Shown here piece by piece: positions 21,836 through 32,260 of a DNA stretch of 64,000 bases. A program made the position numbers and the translations under genes. This stretch comes from Ophiobolus disseminans (Eukaryota; Ascomycota; Dothideomycetes; Pleosporales; Phaeosphaeriaceae), in contig MU006218.1 in NCBI GenBank assembly GCA_010093685.1, positions 1,800,933-1,864,932 on the forward strand, given 5' to 3'. Position 1 is the first letter of the stretch. Every line of letters begins with the position of its first letter. The notes below the pieces were generated by a model, which was given only the letters and a program-made list of their open reading frames with translations, searched no databases and had not been told where the DNA came from.

Positions 21836-24451
21836 CTAGTCTTTATCTGTGACTACGAAGCTCCAGATTTCTCTCCAAGCTCCACGCTCTAACCTCTTCG
21901 GCCTTCTTCTCAAAATTTGGGCAACGCGGTCCCTCTCTTCTTCTGTCGCGTTCTGCACTCCCATCTCCCCCTGGTCTTCTGGCACCACGCCGACGCTGGT
22001 ATAGCGCTGCTCGCCCTTACTGGAGCTTCCGGCTACCTCATTGTCCGCCTGTGTAGCCAACTCATGTGACTCGATAGGATGTAAACGGAGGGGTGGAACT
22101 GACGATGGTCCCTCGAGCTCGATGGTAGACAAATCCTCGAGAACGTAGTCTTCCACATTGAGATCTCGAACATCGACGCTAGTCGAGCGCGGGAGGATGT
22201 ACTTGTAACCTAGATACAAGCCTGCAAAGAGGAAAGGCTGTATACGACCATTAGCGTGACTTGAATACACAGTAAGAGGATACTAACCCCAATGTATGCA
22301 CCAAATACGTCGAATGCAAGATCAACCGTTGATTTGAGACTTCCAGTCGATGTAAGACTGTGTTTCGCAGCCAGGATAACCAGTGGCGGAATGCCCGACC
22401 ATATGATGACAAAAGCACATCCGCCTATGCCTATATAAGCGGGCAGAGGCTGCCAACGAGATTTGAAGAGATGGGATATATACAGTGGGTCATTCCGGCT
22501 GAAGAGTTTGCGCTTCTCTAGTCGATCTAGCCTTGTAGGCGTCAGTACTCCGAAAAACAGAAATTCGCCGTGCTGAACATACCCAGCTTTGAACTTGAGA
22601 AATGTTATGCATTGGCACATGTTGATGCAGGCCGCAGTACTTGTCTTGATCTCGGAAAGGGTGATATGGGGCTATCGAGATTCTGGTGTTAGGATACGTT
22701 GCCGATAGAATAACAAGCCTGGGTATTACTCACCTGCGAACCGCTCCTATCTGCCAGTCCAATTAGAGACAACAGGCCTAAGCCTGAACAGAGGATGATT
22801 GCGGCGAGAGGCGTATGACCGTGGTTTGTCCGACCGAACACCATGGCGACGCGTCTTGGTAAATATTGCTGCAATAGCATGAATACGTTCCTCGAGGCAG
22901 CGTAAAGATAAGTGTTACTACCAAGTTAGTAAATGCCTACCAGTTGCGAAGATATTACTTACGCTGTTGTGTAGGCGGATAATATGAAGAACGCATTGAG
23001 CACCTTGGGCAACGCGTGTAATGAGGATCCTTCCGCTGCAATAACAAAAGGCGACTTTGTCATTCCACTGCCTCTTGCCCACATCTTTGGTAGGTTTGGA
23101 TCGGCATAGTTCACGTTCGCTCCGCCTGCTAGCATTACAAACGGATATATGCTCAACGGAACTAGGTAGACGAAGGGCATAGACAATGGGACGTCTTTCC
23201 AAGGGTGCTTTGCTTCGCCAGCTGTCATTGCGACGATGTCGGCGCCAAAACACGAGAGCATAGCCAGTGTGACGGAAGTGCTTCGTGGAGACGTTAGACA
23301 TGTACGTGAATGAGTCCACAAGTTGCACTCACACAAAGGCGAAGAGCGAACCTCCTGGACCGTTGATTCCAAAATCCTCGGCCGCAACGCCCGTGAACTT
23401 CAGAGGCCCAGGAGTAGTTGTCCTGTAGCCTGTCGGGTTCCATCCGGACACCCAACCGATAGTCGTATAGTCTAGCCAACAGGTAAACAGAAGATACTGG
23501 AAGTCCTTGGTCGATTACCCACTTCCACAGTAGGGTATTTCTTTAGGATGACCGCCTTTGCGAGGTCAGCTTGATCGCACTCTCCTCGGACTGCGAGACC
23601 TGCGTACCAGAGAGATTGATTATCACCATAAGAATAATTACGAGCAGTAGAAGACAGAGCTTGAACCACATAACAACCTAGAGTAGTCGTTCAGCAGATT
23701 ACATCGGTAGACGGTTGGCGCGACTCACTCGCTCAATCTTGCCATACAGCTGTTCTTGTGTGAGTCGGACGTTCAACAAGCGGATGCGCAAGAGCTTACC
23801 TTCATACCAAGACAGTGGGATAAAGTAGTGAGAAGAATGAAGGCAATGTTGATAGACACTTCCGCTTTGATAGTATGCGGTTTCTGGTCATGCTTCAACA
23901 AAGCTGTTAGTTCCGCCGCGGAGGCTGTGAGAGAGGTCATGACACAAATCTCGCCGAGCCTGGTCGATGGTCAGAGAGAAAGCGATAGAACGTTAGAAGA
24001 GCAACGGACACGTATAAAACTGCCACTGTAAACCCACCTGCAGGATCCAAAAAGGTGTGAGGCAAGTCGATGAGCGCCCCCGTAATCGGTCGACAGGCCA
24101 CCATCTCTGTAATGGTGTAGAACACGCAGACAATTATGAGGCCGGCGACAACATAACTGACAGCCGCTCCCAGTGATCCAGTGGTAGAGATCAAAGCACC
24201 AGAATTGACGAAGATTCCTGCTCCTACGCAGCCCGAGGTTCCGATACCTAGGAAGTCAGTCGCATGGAACAATCGTAGACGAGGTTGTGGCTAATTCACC
24301 TGCAAGTTGAGGTCTGCTCAGAACGCGGTCAAGATGCTCAAAGTGATGAATGTAGTATGGGGAGCGATCTAATGGGCGTCTCGCTTCGTCCACGTTGGGC
24401 TGGTGACAGTTGGAAAGGCTGATGCTCAGATAGGGTACGGCGCTTTCTCAT
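21836..24451 (-). CDS. APC-superfamily amino-acid permease, 13 exons
   Basis: Exons: 24439-24451, 24300-24383, 24010-24247, 23800-23959, 23729-23749, 23608-23677, 23519-23569, 23333-23471, 22963-23280, 22734-22917, 22583-22671, 22288-22531, 21836-22237. Together they close to 670 residues. The start of the transporter core shows GCVGAGIFVNSG (substrate-binding unwound TM1) and TEMVACRPITGALIDLPHTF in TM3 region, followed by ALLKHDQKPHT and FGADIVAMTAGEA, as in fungal amino-acid permeases; about 12 membrane segments are expected, with a hydrophilic C-terminal tail of about 110 residues. One exon is only 21 nt. The first exon, the GTCCGT donor at 24009 and a 38-nt intron at 23570-23607 are the weakest parts of the model. 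Confidence 0.7.
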
Positions 24452-25219
24452 ATGTAGATTTCTAAGTTCCATACTTGGCCGCAGCTGCTGTAGTTGGAAA
24501 AGTCAAGCGAATGCCCAGGTTTCCTCGTGGCGTTGGCGGCCTTGAACAGTATCAACCTGACGAGGCATTGCACATGGCACGATGGCCCTCCAAGCGTTGT
24601 CCATCTTGGAAGACATTTGCCCTGTCTGCCTTCGTGTGAGCCTTTGCAATAAATACTGCATGGCTGAGCCTATGACATGTCGCGAAGGCGCCGCTCTAAG
24701 CGGCCGAGCGTCCAGCTCATTGGCTGGAAAGATATCGAGCTGAAGGACAAGCAAAGCGGCATGCATGGTGGAAAAACATAGGCGGATGGCATTGGTCCAG
24801 AGAGCTTGCTTTGACAGAAGCCACGAGTCGCATGCTATCATCGGTGCGTGATTCGGGTACGTAATGCATGGGTGACTCGTACTGTCAGTCTTCGGTGGAG
24901 GACTTCTCTGGGTTGGGTTTGCGACAGCACGAAGATCTGCATGCATGAAATGCTTCGCGCCAGGTCTTAGTGCTGCGCGCAATGTTGTGGTCTCTCCTAG
25001 CACAGCCCCGTCGAGGTGACGCATCTGGACCTTGGAAGAGCGGTACGTGTCCCGAGTTAGCACCAGTCGTTCGGACCTGGCTGAAAGAACAATCTACCTG
25101 TTTTTATTCGACCAGATCCACCGACCTCAAAGGCGAACCAAGACCACTTGAACGAAGGGATCCCTGGAAAGGTTTGTGGCCCAGAAACTACTGCGCAAGA
25201 CCTGCAGCAGCAGTCCTCG
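24452..25219. other. intergenic; one unproven 186-codon frame
   Basis: This stretch lies between the permease and the WD40-like gene, whose starts diverge. A minus frame (24503-25063) is open for 186 codons but shows no domain, signal or ordered composition, and I do not call it a gene. Confidence 0.4.
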
Positions 25220-26644
25220 ATGGCGACCATCTCGTTAGATACACCATTCGATACCCGGCTTCAACAACTAAAGTCACGTTGGCAGCGAACACCGGACGTC
25301 ATCGCGACTTCGATCTCACCATCAGGTTGGGTTGCTGCTGCTACCCCGAAACATGTTCGGCTGTACAATGCGAAAGATGGACGGGCTGACAAACTCGGAA
25401 CAATTCCCGTGGACACAACAATATCAATCAACTTGAATTCGAACGACGAGATTCGGGCGATTGCGTTGTCGGAAGACCTCCGCGCTGTTCTGACGCGTAG
25501 CAAGCTATTAGTGTATGACGAATACCGAACAAGCCCTGACCCGACCCGAAGTCTTGTCGAAGATAAAAGCATAGAGCAGGGTTGGTCAGTATCCATACTG
25601 CAAACTGGCACAGCAGCAACTTGGCTGGCGACTGGTGCGAATGCAAGTGTGGCTGTCGGCGCAAGAGGGGTGGCGGGAGTAAAAGTCTTTCAATACGTTT
25701 ATGCGGGCGGTTGGAATGCTAAACCAAATTACATGCAACTGCTTTGTCCAGGAAACATTAGCGCACTGAAGATAGTCGGATTTTCACCTCATCGGTCTAA
25801 TTCTGTGTATGGATCTTTGGCATATGCTCTCACAAAGACGAACCGTCTGTATTGCTGGCGTTTGAGGCAGGATTCGGGAAACCGAATGCAGGAATTGCGA
25901 CCAAGTTGGTACATGGACTGCAATTCATTGGAGAATCAAACCGTGTGCGGTGTTCTGCTCCATTGTATTGTCCGTACTGAATAGTGATAGGCGATCAAAG
26001 ACGAGATTACTTCCGCGGCCATGGCTGTATGCACATCTGGTAGACCATATATCATCTGCACGGTCGATCACCAGGATGCGTCCCATCTCCTTTCTAGCTT
26101 CACTGTGCCCGTAGATCTGCTGAGGAGGAGTTCTGGCATTCAAAGTCCTCAACTTCGACATATATCTGATACCGTGATTGGGTTGCACGTTCTGACAGGA
26201 GTCGTGTCTGCCAACGGCAATTTCCTAGCGATAGTGGAGTACAGGGGAAGCAAGAACTTTGTAAAAGTGCTTGTTCTTCGAGAAAGACATGACGGCGGCT
26301 TGACTTTCTCGACGCTGGTCCAGAAGTGGAAGTGGAAATTATTGGCCAAGAATGCTGGTCCGTCTCTAGTAACGATTTCGATTGAGGAGGAAGATGGCGC
26401 GTTTGATGTCACCGCAGTTGATGCAAAAGGGCACATTACCTCAGCCAGGGTGAGCGTGCCTGGCATGCAACCAGATGAACCCATGCAATCATTATCCCGT
26501 GGAGAAACCAGAACATCTGAGCTCCCAGACCATCCCCGAATGGTCTCGATCGGAGAGCTTTCGTCTGGGGAAAGTAGTCGGCACTCAACGTCCACTGCGC
26601 CCATAGACGAACGAGCCCCAACGCTGAGCGTGATTGCGGACTGA
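25220..26644 (+). CDS. WD40-like beta-propeller protein, unknown
   Basis: Exons 25220-25942 and 25991-26644, joined across a 48-nt intron with GTGTGC donor, TACTGA branch and ATAG acceptor, give 458 residues. The sequence repeats the rhythm of propeller blades (SGWVAAATPKHVRLYNA, ALSEDLRAVLTRSKLLVYD, VSANGNFLAIVEYRG), each about 45-60 residues apart, without strict WD dipeptides. A Ser-rich tail ends the protein. It probably serves as a binding scaffold; similar proteins in fungi are often uncharacterised. No catalytic motif is present. Confidence 0.65.
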
Positions 26645-27040
26645 GCTGGAAGTAAACCACACTCCTCCTCTATCTTGTTCGCCACGGTGGGTACCTCGCG
26701 ACCCACCATACGGAATTTCGAGCAGAGCAATATCTCAGCATGACACACCAGCACTGGTGGGTATGGGAGCCACGGCAAGCTGTAACTAGTAGAAGTCGAC
26801 CTCGCACATGCCCTGCCACACCTATGGAACTCGTTGATAAAGACTCTAGGCGCTAGAGCTCGAGAAAGCAATCACTACGGAGATGGCTCACACGAAGGGT
26901 ATCTCCGCCTTCCGTGACAACTGAAAATGGGTGTTTCGAATAGTTCATTCGGTAGTTGGCATACGCAGAGATAAGAAACAATCTAATTGTGATGCCTGGA
27001 AGCAATGCTTCATGGTCGAAAGTCCAAGATTGTGACGGTT
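26645..27040. other. intergenic between convergent genes
   Basis: 396 bases between the 3' ends of the WD40-like and FSH1 genes. It should carry both terminators; no clear motif was seen. Confidence 0.5.
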
Positions 27041-27877
27041 TCATACCGTTCGCGTCACAGCCACACCAGAGCCTTCAGCAAGGTCGTATATGGCGTCGAT
27101 AACAGGGTCCACATCTTTTGACTTGATTGGAATTCGATGCGCCCCTTCCCACTCGACGAGAGTTGTAGTTCCATCCTCGCAGTAGTCGGCGAGTAACTTC
27201 CGGTGAAGATGCAGTCCAGCATCTGCCATGCCATGAACATGGAGAGTTGGCTTCCGAAGTATGACGTCGTCATTAACCGAATCGCAGAACTGGAAGCCCT
27301 CTGAGATATTCGCTGCGCTCACCAAGGCCTTACTCTTCATGATCGTAGGATTGAGATTGCTGAGTGGCGCCCTGCCCGCGAGCAAGATGCCAAACCGCCA
27401 ATTGATGTCGGGTATGCCTATCAGGTCAGTCTCGACTTGAGTCCCTTCTCTCTGTGCCTTGTCTTCTCGTGCTTGCTGCTCGAGTAGGAGACTCGCAGAT
27501 AACTTGGCGCCCTGGCTGAAACCCATCAAGCCAACCCATTCGCCTGTACCGCCCTCACGATCATCGTCCTCCATGGCAGTCTTCATGGCGTATCCGAGCT
27601 CTTCGATACAGCTCTCTGCACCAATATCTGTGTGCTCTGGCAACCATCGCAGCCATCGACGGAATGGCGCGTAGGAGCCGTATACGCTTATGATGTCCGA
27701 GTGAGGGTCGCAGAGGAAAGGCCCATCGGCCCACACTAGACGAAACGAGTGTTGTAGATGGCGGATGAGGGAGCGCGATTGCGTTTCGAAGATTGTGGCG
27801 TTGACTCCACCACCGTGGAGGCAGAGTATACGAGGGAGAGATTTCGAATCGGGTATCGTGGATGGTATAGACGGCAT
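27041..27877 (-). CDS. FSH1-type serine hydrolase (alpha/beta hydrolase)
   Basis: A single exon encodes 278 residues, within the family's usual 220-290. It opens with the fold marker ILCLHGGGVNATIF, carries the nucleophile elbow GFSQG with Ser at residue 121, and near the end HVHGMADAG (acid) and EGAHRIP (histidine), completing a catalytic triad. FSH1 relatives include small esterases/thioesterases that release polyketides or act on short acyl esters. No polyketide synthase is in this window, so its role here is open. The start is the first ATG, 20 residues before the first beta strand. Confidence 0.87.
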   Translation of the reverse strand: MPSIPSTIPDSKSLPRILCLHGGGVNATIFETQSRSLIRHLQHSFRLVWADGPFLCDPHSDIISVYGSYAPFRRWLRWLPEHTDIGAESCIEELGYAMKTAMEDDDREGGTGEWVGLMGFSQGAKLSASLLLEQQAREDKAQREGTQVETDLIGIPDINWRFGILLAGRAPLSNLNPTIMKSKALVSAANISEGFQFCDSVNDDVILRKPTLHVHGMADAGLHLHRKLLADYCEDGTTTLVEWEGAHRIPIKSKDVDPVIDAIYDLAEGSGVAVTRTV

Positions 27878-28672
27878 GGCTGCTCTATTTGTGAGTCTGA
27901 TTCGAACCGCGCAGTGGACGAAGATAGGAAAAAGATTTCTGAGAAAGTATCATAGCAGTTCTAAGAATATAGAGGGGCAGTGGCGCCGTTTCGAAGTGTC
28001 AACTGTCTCATCGGCAGACATCCATAAGCCGGACTCCGGTGTGCGAAATACGCTTCTGTTGGTGAAGCGCGTAATCAACGCCCTCAACAATTGGCAAGTC
28101 CAGGCCGTAGCGACTTCCCATTTCTGGAATAAGTGCGATATTGATAGACAAGTCCATGTTACTACGATGTGTTGCTCTTGTACGCAATGAAGACACGGAA
28201 TGGTGATGGTAGGCACTGTTGGAGAGCCGGCTCGGGTTCAAGATCGCGCTAGTTTGGCAAGTGCGCACGCCGCTTTATGCGTCCGTGCGCGCAACCCACG
28301 CAACGCCTGCGTTTTTTGTATGTAATGTGACACCCTAGGCATAATATCCTCAGTGGAAAGCTAAGACACCTAGACGGAGAGTCTTGAACGTGAAGTAACC
28401 ACCAGTCTTGATCAAACGTGGGGTATTATTCAGATTGGTTCCAACTGGACCTCGGGAAGGTTCAGTGCTGCGAAGGTATTATGCGATCTCAGCCTTCATG
28501 TACATATTATGGCCTTTTGCTACCTTCTTCCATTGTGCACTCACCTAATCAATATCTTCACTCCTTGACCTCATCATTCAACACAGATCCAGATCATCAA
28601 GAGAATAGATTCTGTACGTTGCTGGTGTCAGCCTTCCTCGGTAGTCACCGCCTGCGTTCGTCGCCCAGCACC
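27878..28672. other. intergenic between divergent genes
   Basis: 795 bases between the FSH1 and HeLo gene starts, expected to hold both promoters. No repeat or RNA gene was recognised. Confidence 0.5.
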
Positions 28673-29819
28673 ATGGACCCTGCGAGTGAGTCTGCACCAC
28701 CATTAAGTCTGCGGCGTATTACTAACTAGAACACAGGTTTGGCTCTCGGTATTGCCGGCTTTGCATTTCAGTTGTTTATCGCTGCTCAAACTGGATACAC
28801 AATCATAACCACCGCGAAGGCAACAAGTGAGGCTGCTTCTAGGCTCAAGACGTTGATGGGGTTTGAACAAATAAAGCATGGAACCCTCAAGCATTAAAAT
28901 TCTCGCCACTAACCAAGCCACATAGATTCGAATCATGGGCCACCGCTGTTGGGCTGACAGATGCAGACACCGAATTCGAAGAACACTTAAAGAACGATAG
29001 GCTGATGTACCATGTGACTATGCAGGCCCTCTATCACATTTGCGATATCGTCACCAAATTCAACGAGCTTACCAGCAAATACGGATTTACTCGCAACGAG
29101 CGCGTACGACTGATGGCTATTTTCCAACGTCGAAACGATGTCCATGACCAAGACAACGATAGCGACAACGACACAGGCATTCAACCAATAACAATACCAC
29201 ATGTCTTCAATAGCGCATCGCGAGCCTCCTTCGAAGACATACTCCACACGTATCAGAAACGGCTCAGCTACATGTCGAAATTTACGTGGGTTATCCAAGA
29301 TAAGGCAAAATTCGAAAATCTTGTGGAACAAACGCGAGCCATGAATAGCGGCCTACAGTCGTCTTTGCCACGAACAATGCAGGCTTTGTTTAAAAGAGAA
29401 ATAGTGGCAGGGCAGCCAAACGATCTGCTGGCATTGCAGAGGATTGAAACAACTACTGTATGGGCAGAACAAGCAATAATGCTGACTACTACAATGCTGT
29501 CGTACACAAGAGAACTGCACTAGAGCAAGTCAGACAAGAGATTGAGTACTTGAAAGGGCGTACGTCACTCGTTTCGAAAGAGGTGCTCAGCGCGACGGAG
29601 CTTAATCCCAGTCATTTCAAGCTATCTGATCAACTTGCGACTCATGCTCTGAGCCAACATATCGGCAGAGATCGAGCAAAGGTCTTGATCAAGTACAAAG
29701 ATTTGAACAATATTGAGGGATCTGGTCTTGAAAAGACTCTGTTTCTTCAGAGACTGGTAAATTTGATTAGCCTCAGACTTGCTATCAGTCAGTTCAGTCA
29801 GTTGTCAGTCCAAATATAG
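28673..29819 (+). CDS. HeLo-domain protein (prion-inhibition/propagation type)
   Basis: Four exons: 28673-28685, 28737-28860, 28926-29457 and 29511-29819, giving 325 residues. It begins MDP-SLALGIAGFAFQLF, a hydrophobic N-terminal helix characteristic of HeLo domains, followed by FESWATAVGL matching the RFxxWxxxVGL signature, and then mostly helical sequence. HeLo domains, as in HET-S, form membrane-disrupting helical bundles in fungal programmed cell death and non-self recognition. The second intron has a weak GTTTGA donor; the third (29458-29510) removes a UAG otherwise met at 29521. The last dozen codons lie inside the terminal repeat of the adjacent element, so the original C-terminus has probably been replaced. 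Confidence 0.7.
29779..29795 (+). repeat. left terminal inverted repeat
   Basis: TTGCTATCAGTCAGTTC; identical over all 17 bases to the reverse complement of the right end. Confidence 0.7.
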
Positions 29820-30430
29820 CCCAAATCTGGCAGTACAAGCAACTTGTATTGACTTGATTGACTGCCAAGGCGTCTTGCAGTTGTGATCTGACAACTGAAC
29901 TGACTGCCAAGATCTGGCTTTTAGTGTTGTGCTGACTGATAAACTGACATCTGATATCACCGAAAGCTCTTGTGATTGCTTAAATAGGCCTGTATAGCGA
30001 CTATTTCTTCCGCTGTGTGACCTGGTTTTGGTGTTTTCAGTCCTATCCGACGCCAGCTTTTTAAGCACTACAGCGCTGTGATCAACTCTAGCTTCATCCG
30101 GAACCTTTAGCATAGTCCTTGCTGCGCTTCTCAAGGCGTGGGACGCGCACCCAGTCTAATCCGTCGAAAGTGCTGTCGTCGTCATTAGCAGCCTCAAGAG
30201 GAATGCTACTGTTTGTCCTGAACGTCTGTACTAGCAAGGGAGGAAGCAGCAGGCGCAACGGACACGTCTTGGTGAGGCTGACCACAATTATTGCGTTGGA
30301 AAAGGCAAGAGAGTTAGGATAATAGTTGTATAGGCATAGCAACACCACGAATACACTATAGGAAGCGTAATAATGATACAATTGATAACAGGAATACGCT
30401 CAAAGTTCAGATGATTGGGTGGCAGATTGC

Positions 30431-30507
30431 CCAAAATACCAAAATTTCCGTGCTAGCCTCTTTTTCAGCCTTATCAATAACCTCATAGAACGCCAAAATA
30501 CCAAAAT
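30431..30507. repeat. 15-base direct repeat CCAAAATACCAAAAT
   Basis: Two exact copies lie at about 30431-30445 and 30493-30507 inside the element. Function unknown. Confidence 0.55.
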
Positions 30508-30567
30508 ATCAGTTGGTGTCAGTCAATCCAGTCAAACTTGGGAACTTGAACTGAACTGACTGACAAA

Positions 30568-31241
30568 TTATAAGCTTGGTACTGACACTGTACTGACTGA
30601 CAATTCTCTGTCAGTCCAGTCAATTATGTCAGTACGAACTGACTGATAGCAACTCTGCTCCAGATTGATACTACCAACATTGGCAGTATCGATTGAACTA
30701 ACGTCGCTGCTAGCCGTGGAACTGACGTCGCTGGTAGCTGAAGAACAGATGTTTTCTCTCGAGGCAATTTCTTTCGAGACGAGTTGACAAACAAGATCCA
30801 ATCCTTGCTGGACATCGACTGCGCTATCATGTCCAATCCAGATCAGCACCTTTGAAGCTGCCTTGTATATCTGTTGCATGAGTTGTACTTGGTAGCTTCG
30901 CTCTCGCACGTTGGCTTGATCTATGCAGATGGCATCCGCCCAAAGCATGCGCAGTGGTTCTCCTGACGACCTTCGGAAGACGCGCAGAGCCTCGAAGAGT
31001 GACCTGGTAATGTTTGCATGTGCTCCATTGCACAGAATCGGTTCAAACTTCGTAGCGTCTCCCCAAACATATGATACAGCCTCGTAAGTGTAACTCAGGC
31101 TGTTCAGGTTCTCGACGAGTAATCTACATTGCAGGGGTTCGTTCCAGTCGCCCGATTGTAGCTTAAGAAGCCGGAAATTCCGCTGCTCGGGGTGAAGTCA
31201 GAGGAGCCGACGAAGCTGTGCAGCATGTTGACGTCGAACAT
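30568..31241 (-). CDS. truncated HET-domain (heterokaryon incompatibility) protein
   Basis: Exons 31233-31241 and 30568-31182 give 208 residues. The three HET blocks are clear: YEAVSYVWGD, then LWADAICIDQANVRERS, then QIYKAASKVLIWIG. HET proteins are usually 500-900 residues with the domain at the N-terminus, so this copy is truncated: after a Ser-rich stretch the frame enters the right terminal repeat of the mobile element and stops there. The first intron (31183-31232) has a GTCAAC donor and is proposed because the nine-base first exon joins directly to RNFRLLKLQSGDW; without it the domain lacks a start codon. Function in cell-death signalling is doubtful in this form. Confidence 0.65.
30636..30652 (-). 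repeat. right terminal inverted repeat
   Basis: Reverse complement of the left 17-base end; it also encodes part of the HET frame on the minus strand. Confidence 0.7.
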
Positions 31242-31721
31242 GATGGACAAGGCGCTAGTGATGCGATGTCATGTAAGCTATATGATCACATGACGCCTTG
31301 CTGACAACAAAAACGTCTTATAAGAGTCCATCTTGGACATAGAAGTATGGATCAGGAAAACGCATAAACTACGCTATTTGATCTTCCATCAGATAATACA
31401 CTTAAACCTTCCGAGGTTTGCACCTGCTGCCACTGCTGCAACATGCAGGCCATCCTGTGTTCTTCATAACTCTAGTACTGTATATTCTATCTCAAAAGAG
31501 ACCAAATTGAATTGGTGTAGCATCTCAACTCCTAGTCATTAATAACAATCATTCCATCTCCACCATACACCCCCTCCTCCCCCACCCTCAACTCCCAATC
31601 GCTCCCCAACAAACCTCGTCTCAAACCCCTCCAAATGCAACTCCACCACAACCTCCACGCAAACGTCGAACCTCCTCTCCGGCCGAATCGCCTCAAACCT
31701 CACCAACGCGTACGCAACGCG
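31242..31721. other. intergenic, AT-rich then pyrimidine-rich
   Basis: 480 bases upstream of the HET fragment. The left part is AT-rich, and about 31550-31680 is almost free of G on the plus strand. No gene supported. Confidence 0.5.
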
Positions 31722-32126
31722 CTATTCAAGTCTTTTATGTCCCCACAAGCGACTAGATTCCACCATCCAGGCGGGTATTTCGGGAGATTCAACTAGAGGA
31801 AAGCGGCGTTCCATCTGCCTCTTTATTTCGTCAAGGATGAGGGCCTCAATTTGAATTTGAGCCTGGGGTGCGAGGTGGCTGTACAGAGTGCGGAAGTGGT
31901 CGGCGAGGCCTTGATAATAGGTCGGTGGGGATGTCTCTGACATGTAATCTGGGGGCGATGTATCTGACATATAATCTGGCGGAGGAGTTTGAGGTTGGGT
32001 GACGGTTTGAGGATGCGATGAAAACATGTTAGATCGACGGCTGAGAAGTGCCCCGGAGTTGGTGGTTGGGCTTGAGGTCTGGGGTTGGGAGAGGGCGTAC
32101 GCCGCGACACGTGGTGAGGGGCGCAT
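31722..32126 (-). CDS. small proline-rich protein, unknown
   Basis: A single exon from an ATG encodes 134 residues. The first half is disordered and contains tandem PPDYMSDTS / PPDYMSETS units followed by PPTYYQGL; the second half is helical (FRTLYSHLAPQAQIQIEALILDEIKRQM cut short here would be one amphipathic helix). PPxY motifs are ligands for WW domains of ubiquitin ligases such as Rsp5, so an adaptor role is conceivable. It lies 134 bases downstream of the large fusion gene on the same strand. No homologue recognised. Confidence 0.45.
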   Translation of the reverse strand: MRPSPRVAAYALSQPQTSSPTTNSGALLSRRSNMFSSHPQTVTQPQTPPPDYMSDTSPPDYMSETSPPTYYQGLADHFRTLYSHLAPQAQIQIEALILDEIKRQMERRFPLVESPEIPAWMVESSRLWGHKRLE

Positions 32127-32260
32127 GTTTGTATTTATGCAAGCGAAACGTTAAACGCAGACGGCATAATCAAAAGCACGTAATTTTTTTTTACAAAATG
32201 GAAAGTCTGCGTTTTGAGGTTCCTGGAACGTGGTACCATGGCTGTCCTATCCATGATCTA

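Larger units (their letters stand above)
29779..30652. mobile_element. 874-bp TIR element with CAGTCAGT-rich ends
   Basis: A perfect 17-base inverted repeat, TTGCTATCAGTCAGTTC, occurs at 29779-29795 and, in reverse complement, at 30636-30652. Both subterminal regions are packed with CAGTCAGT/CTGACTGA variants, and the interior is AT-rich. If the inner TA dinucleotides are the target duplication, a Tc1/mariner-type non-autonomous copy is suggested. No transposase frame survives; a minus frame at about 30094-30300 (motif DGLDWVRVPRLEKR) may be a decayed coding remnant. Confidence 0.6.

Noticed and set aside
23472..23518. Frameshift in the permease near 23500
   Set aside because: A normal 47-nt GTAATC...CTAG intron explains the change of frame.
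24503..25063. 186-codon minus-strand frame
   Set aside because: No domain, no signal, irregular composition; start codon not convincing.
28926..29523. HeLo gene ending at TAG 29521-29523 or carrying a frameshift there
   Set aside because: A GTATGG...ACAAG intron (29458-29510) removes the stop in phase and joins to 103 further helical codons.
30094..30381. Possible transposase remnant inside the TIR element
   Set aside because: The frame has a coding-like patch but no DDE or helix-turn-helix motif that I can recognise; kept only as a note.
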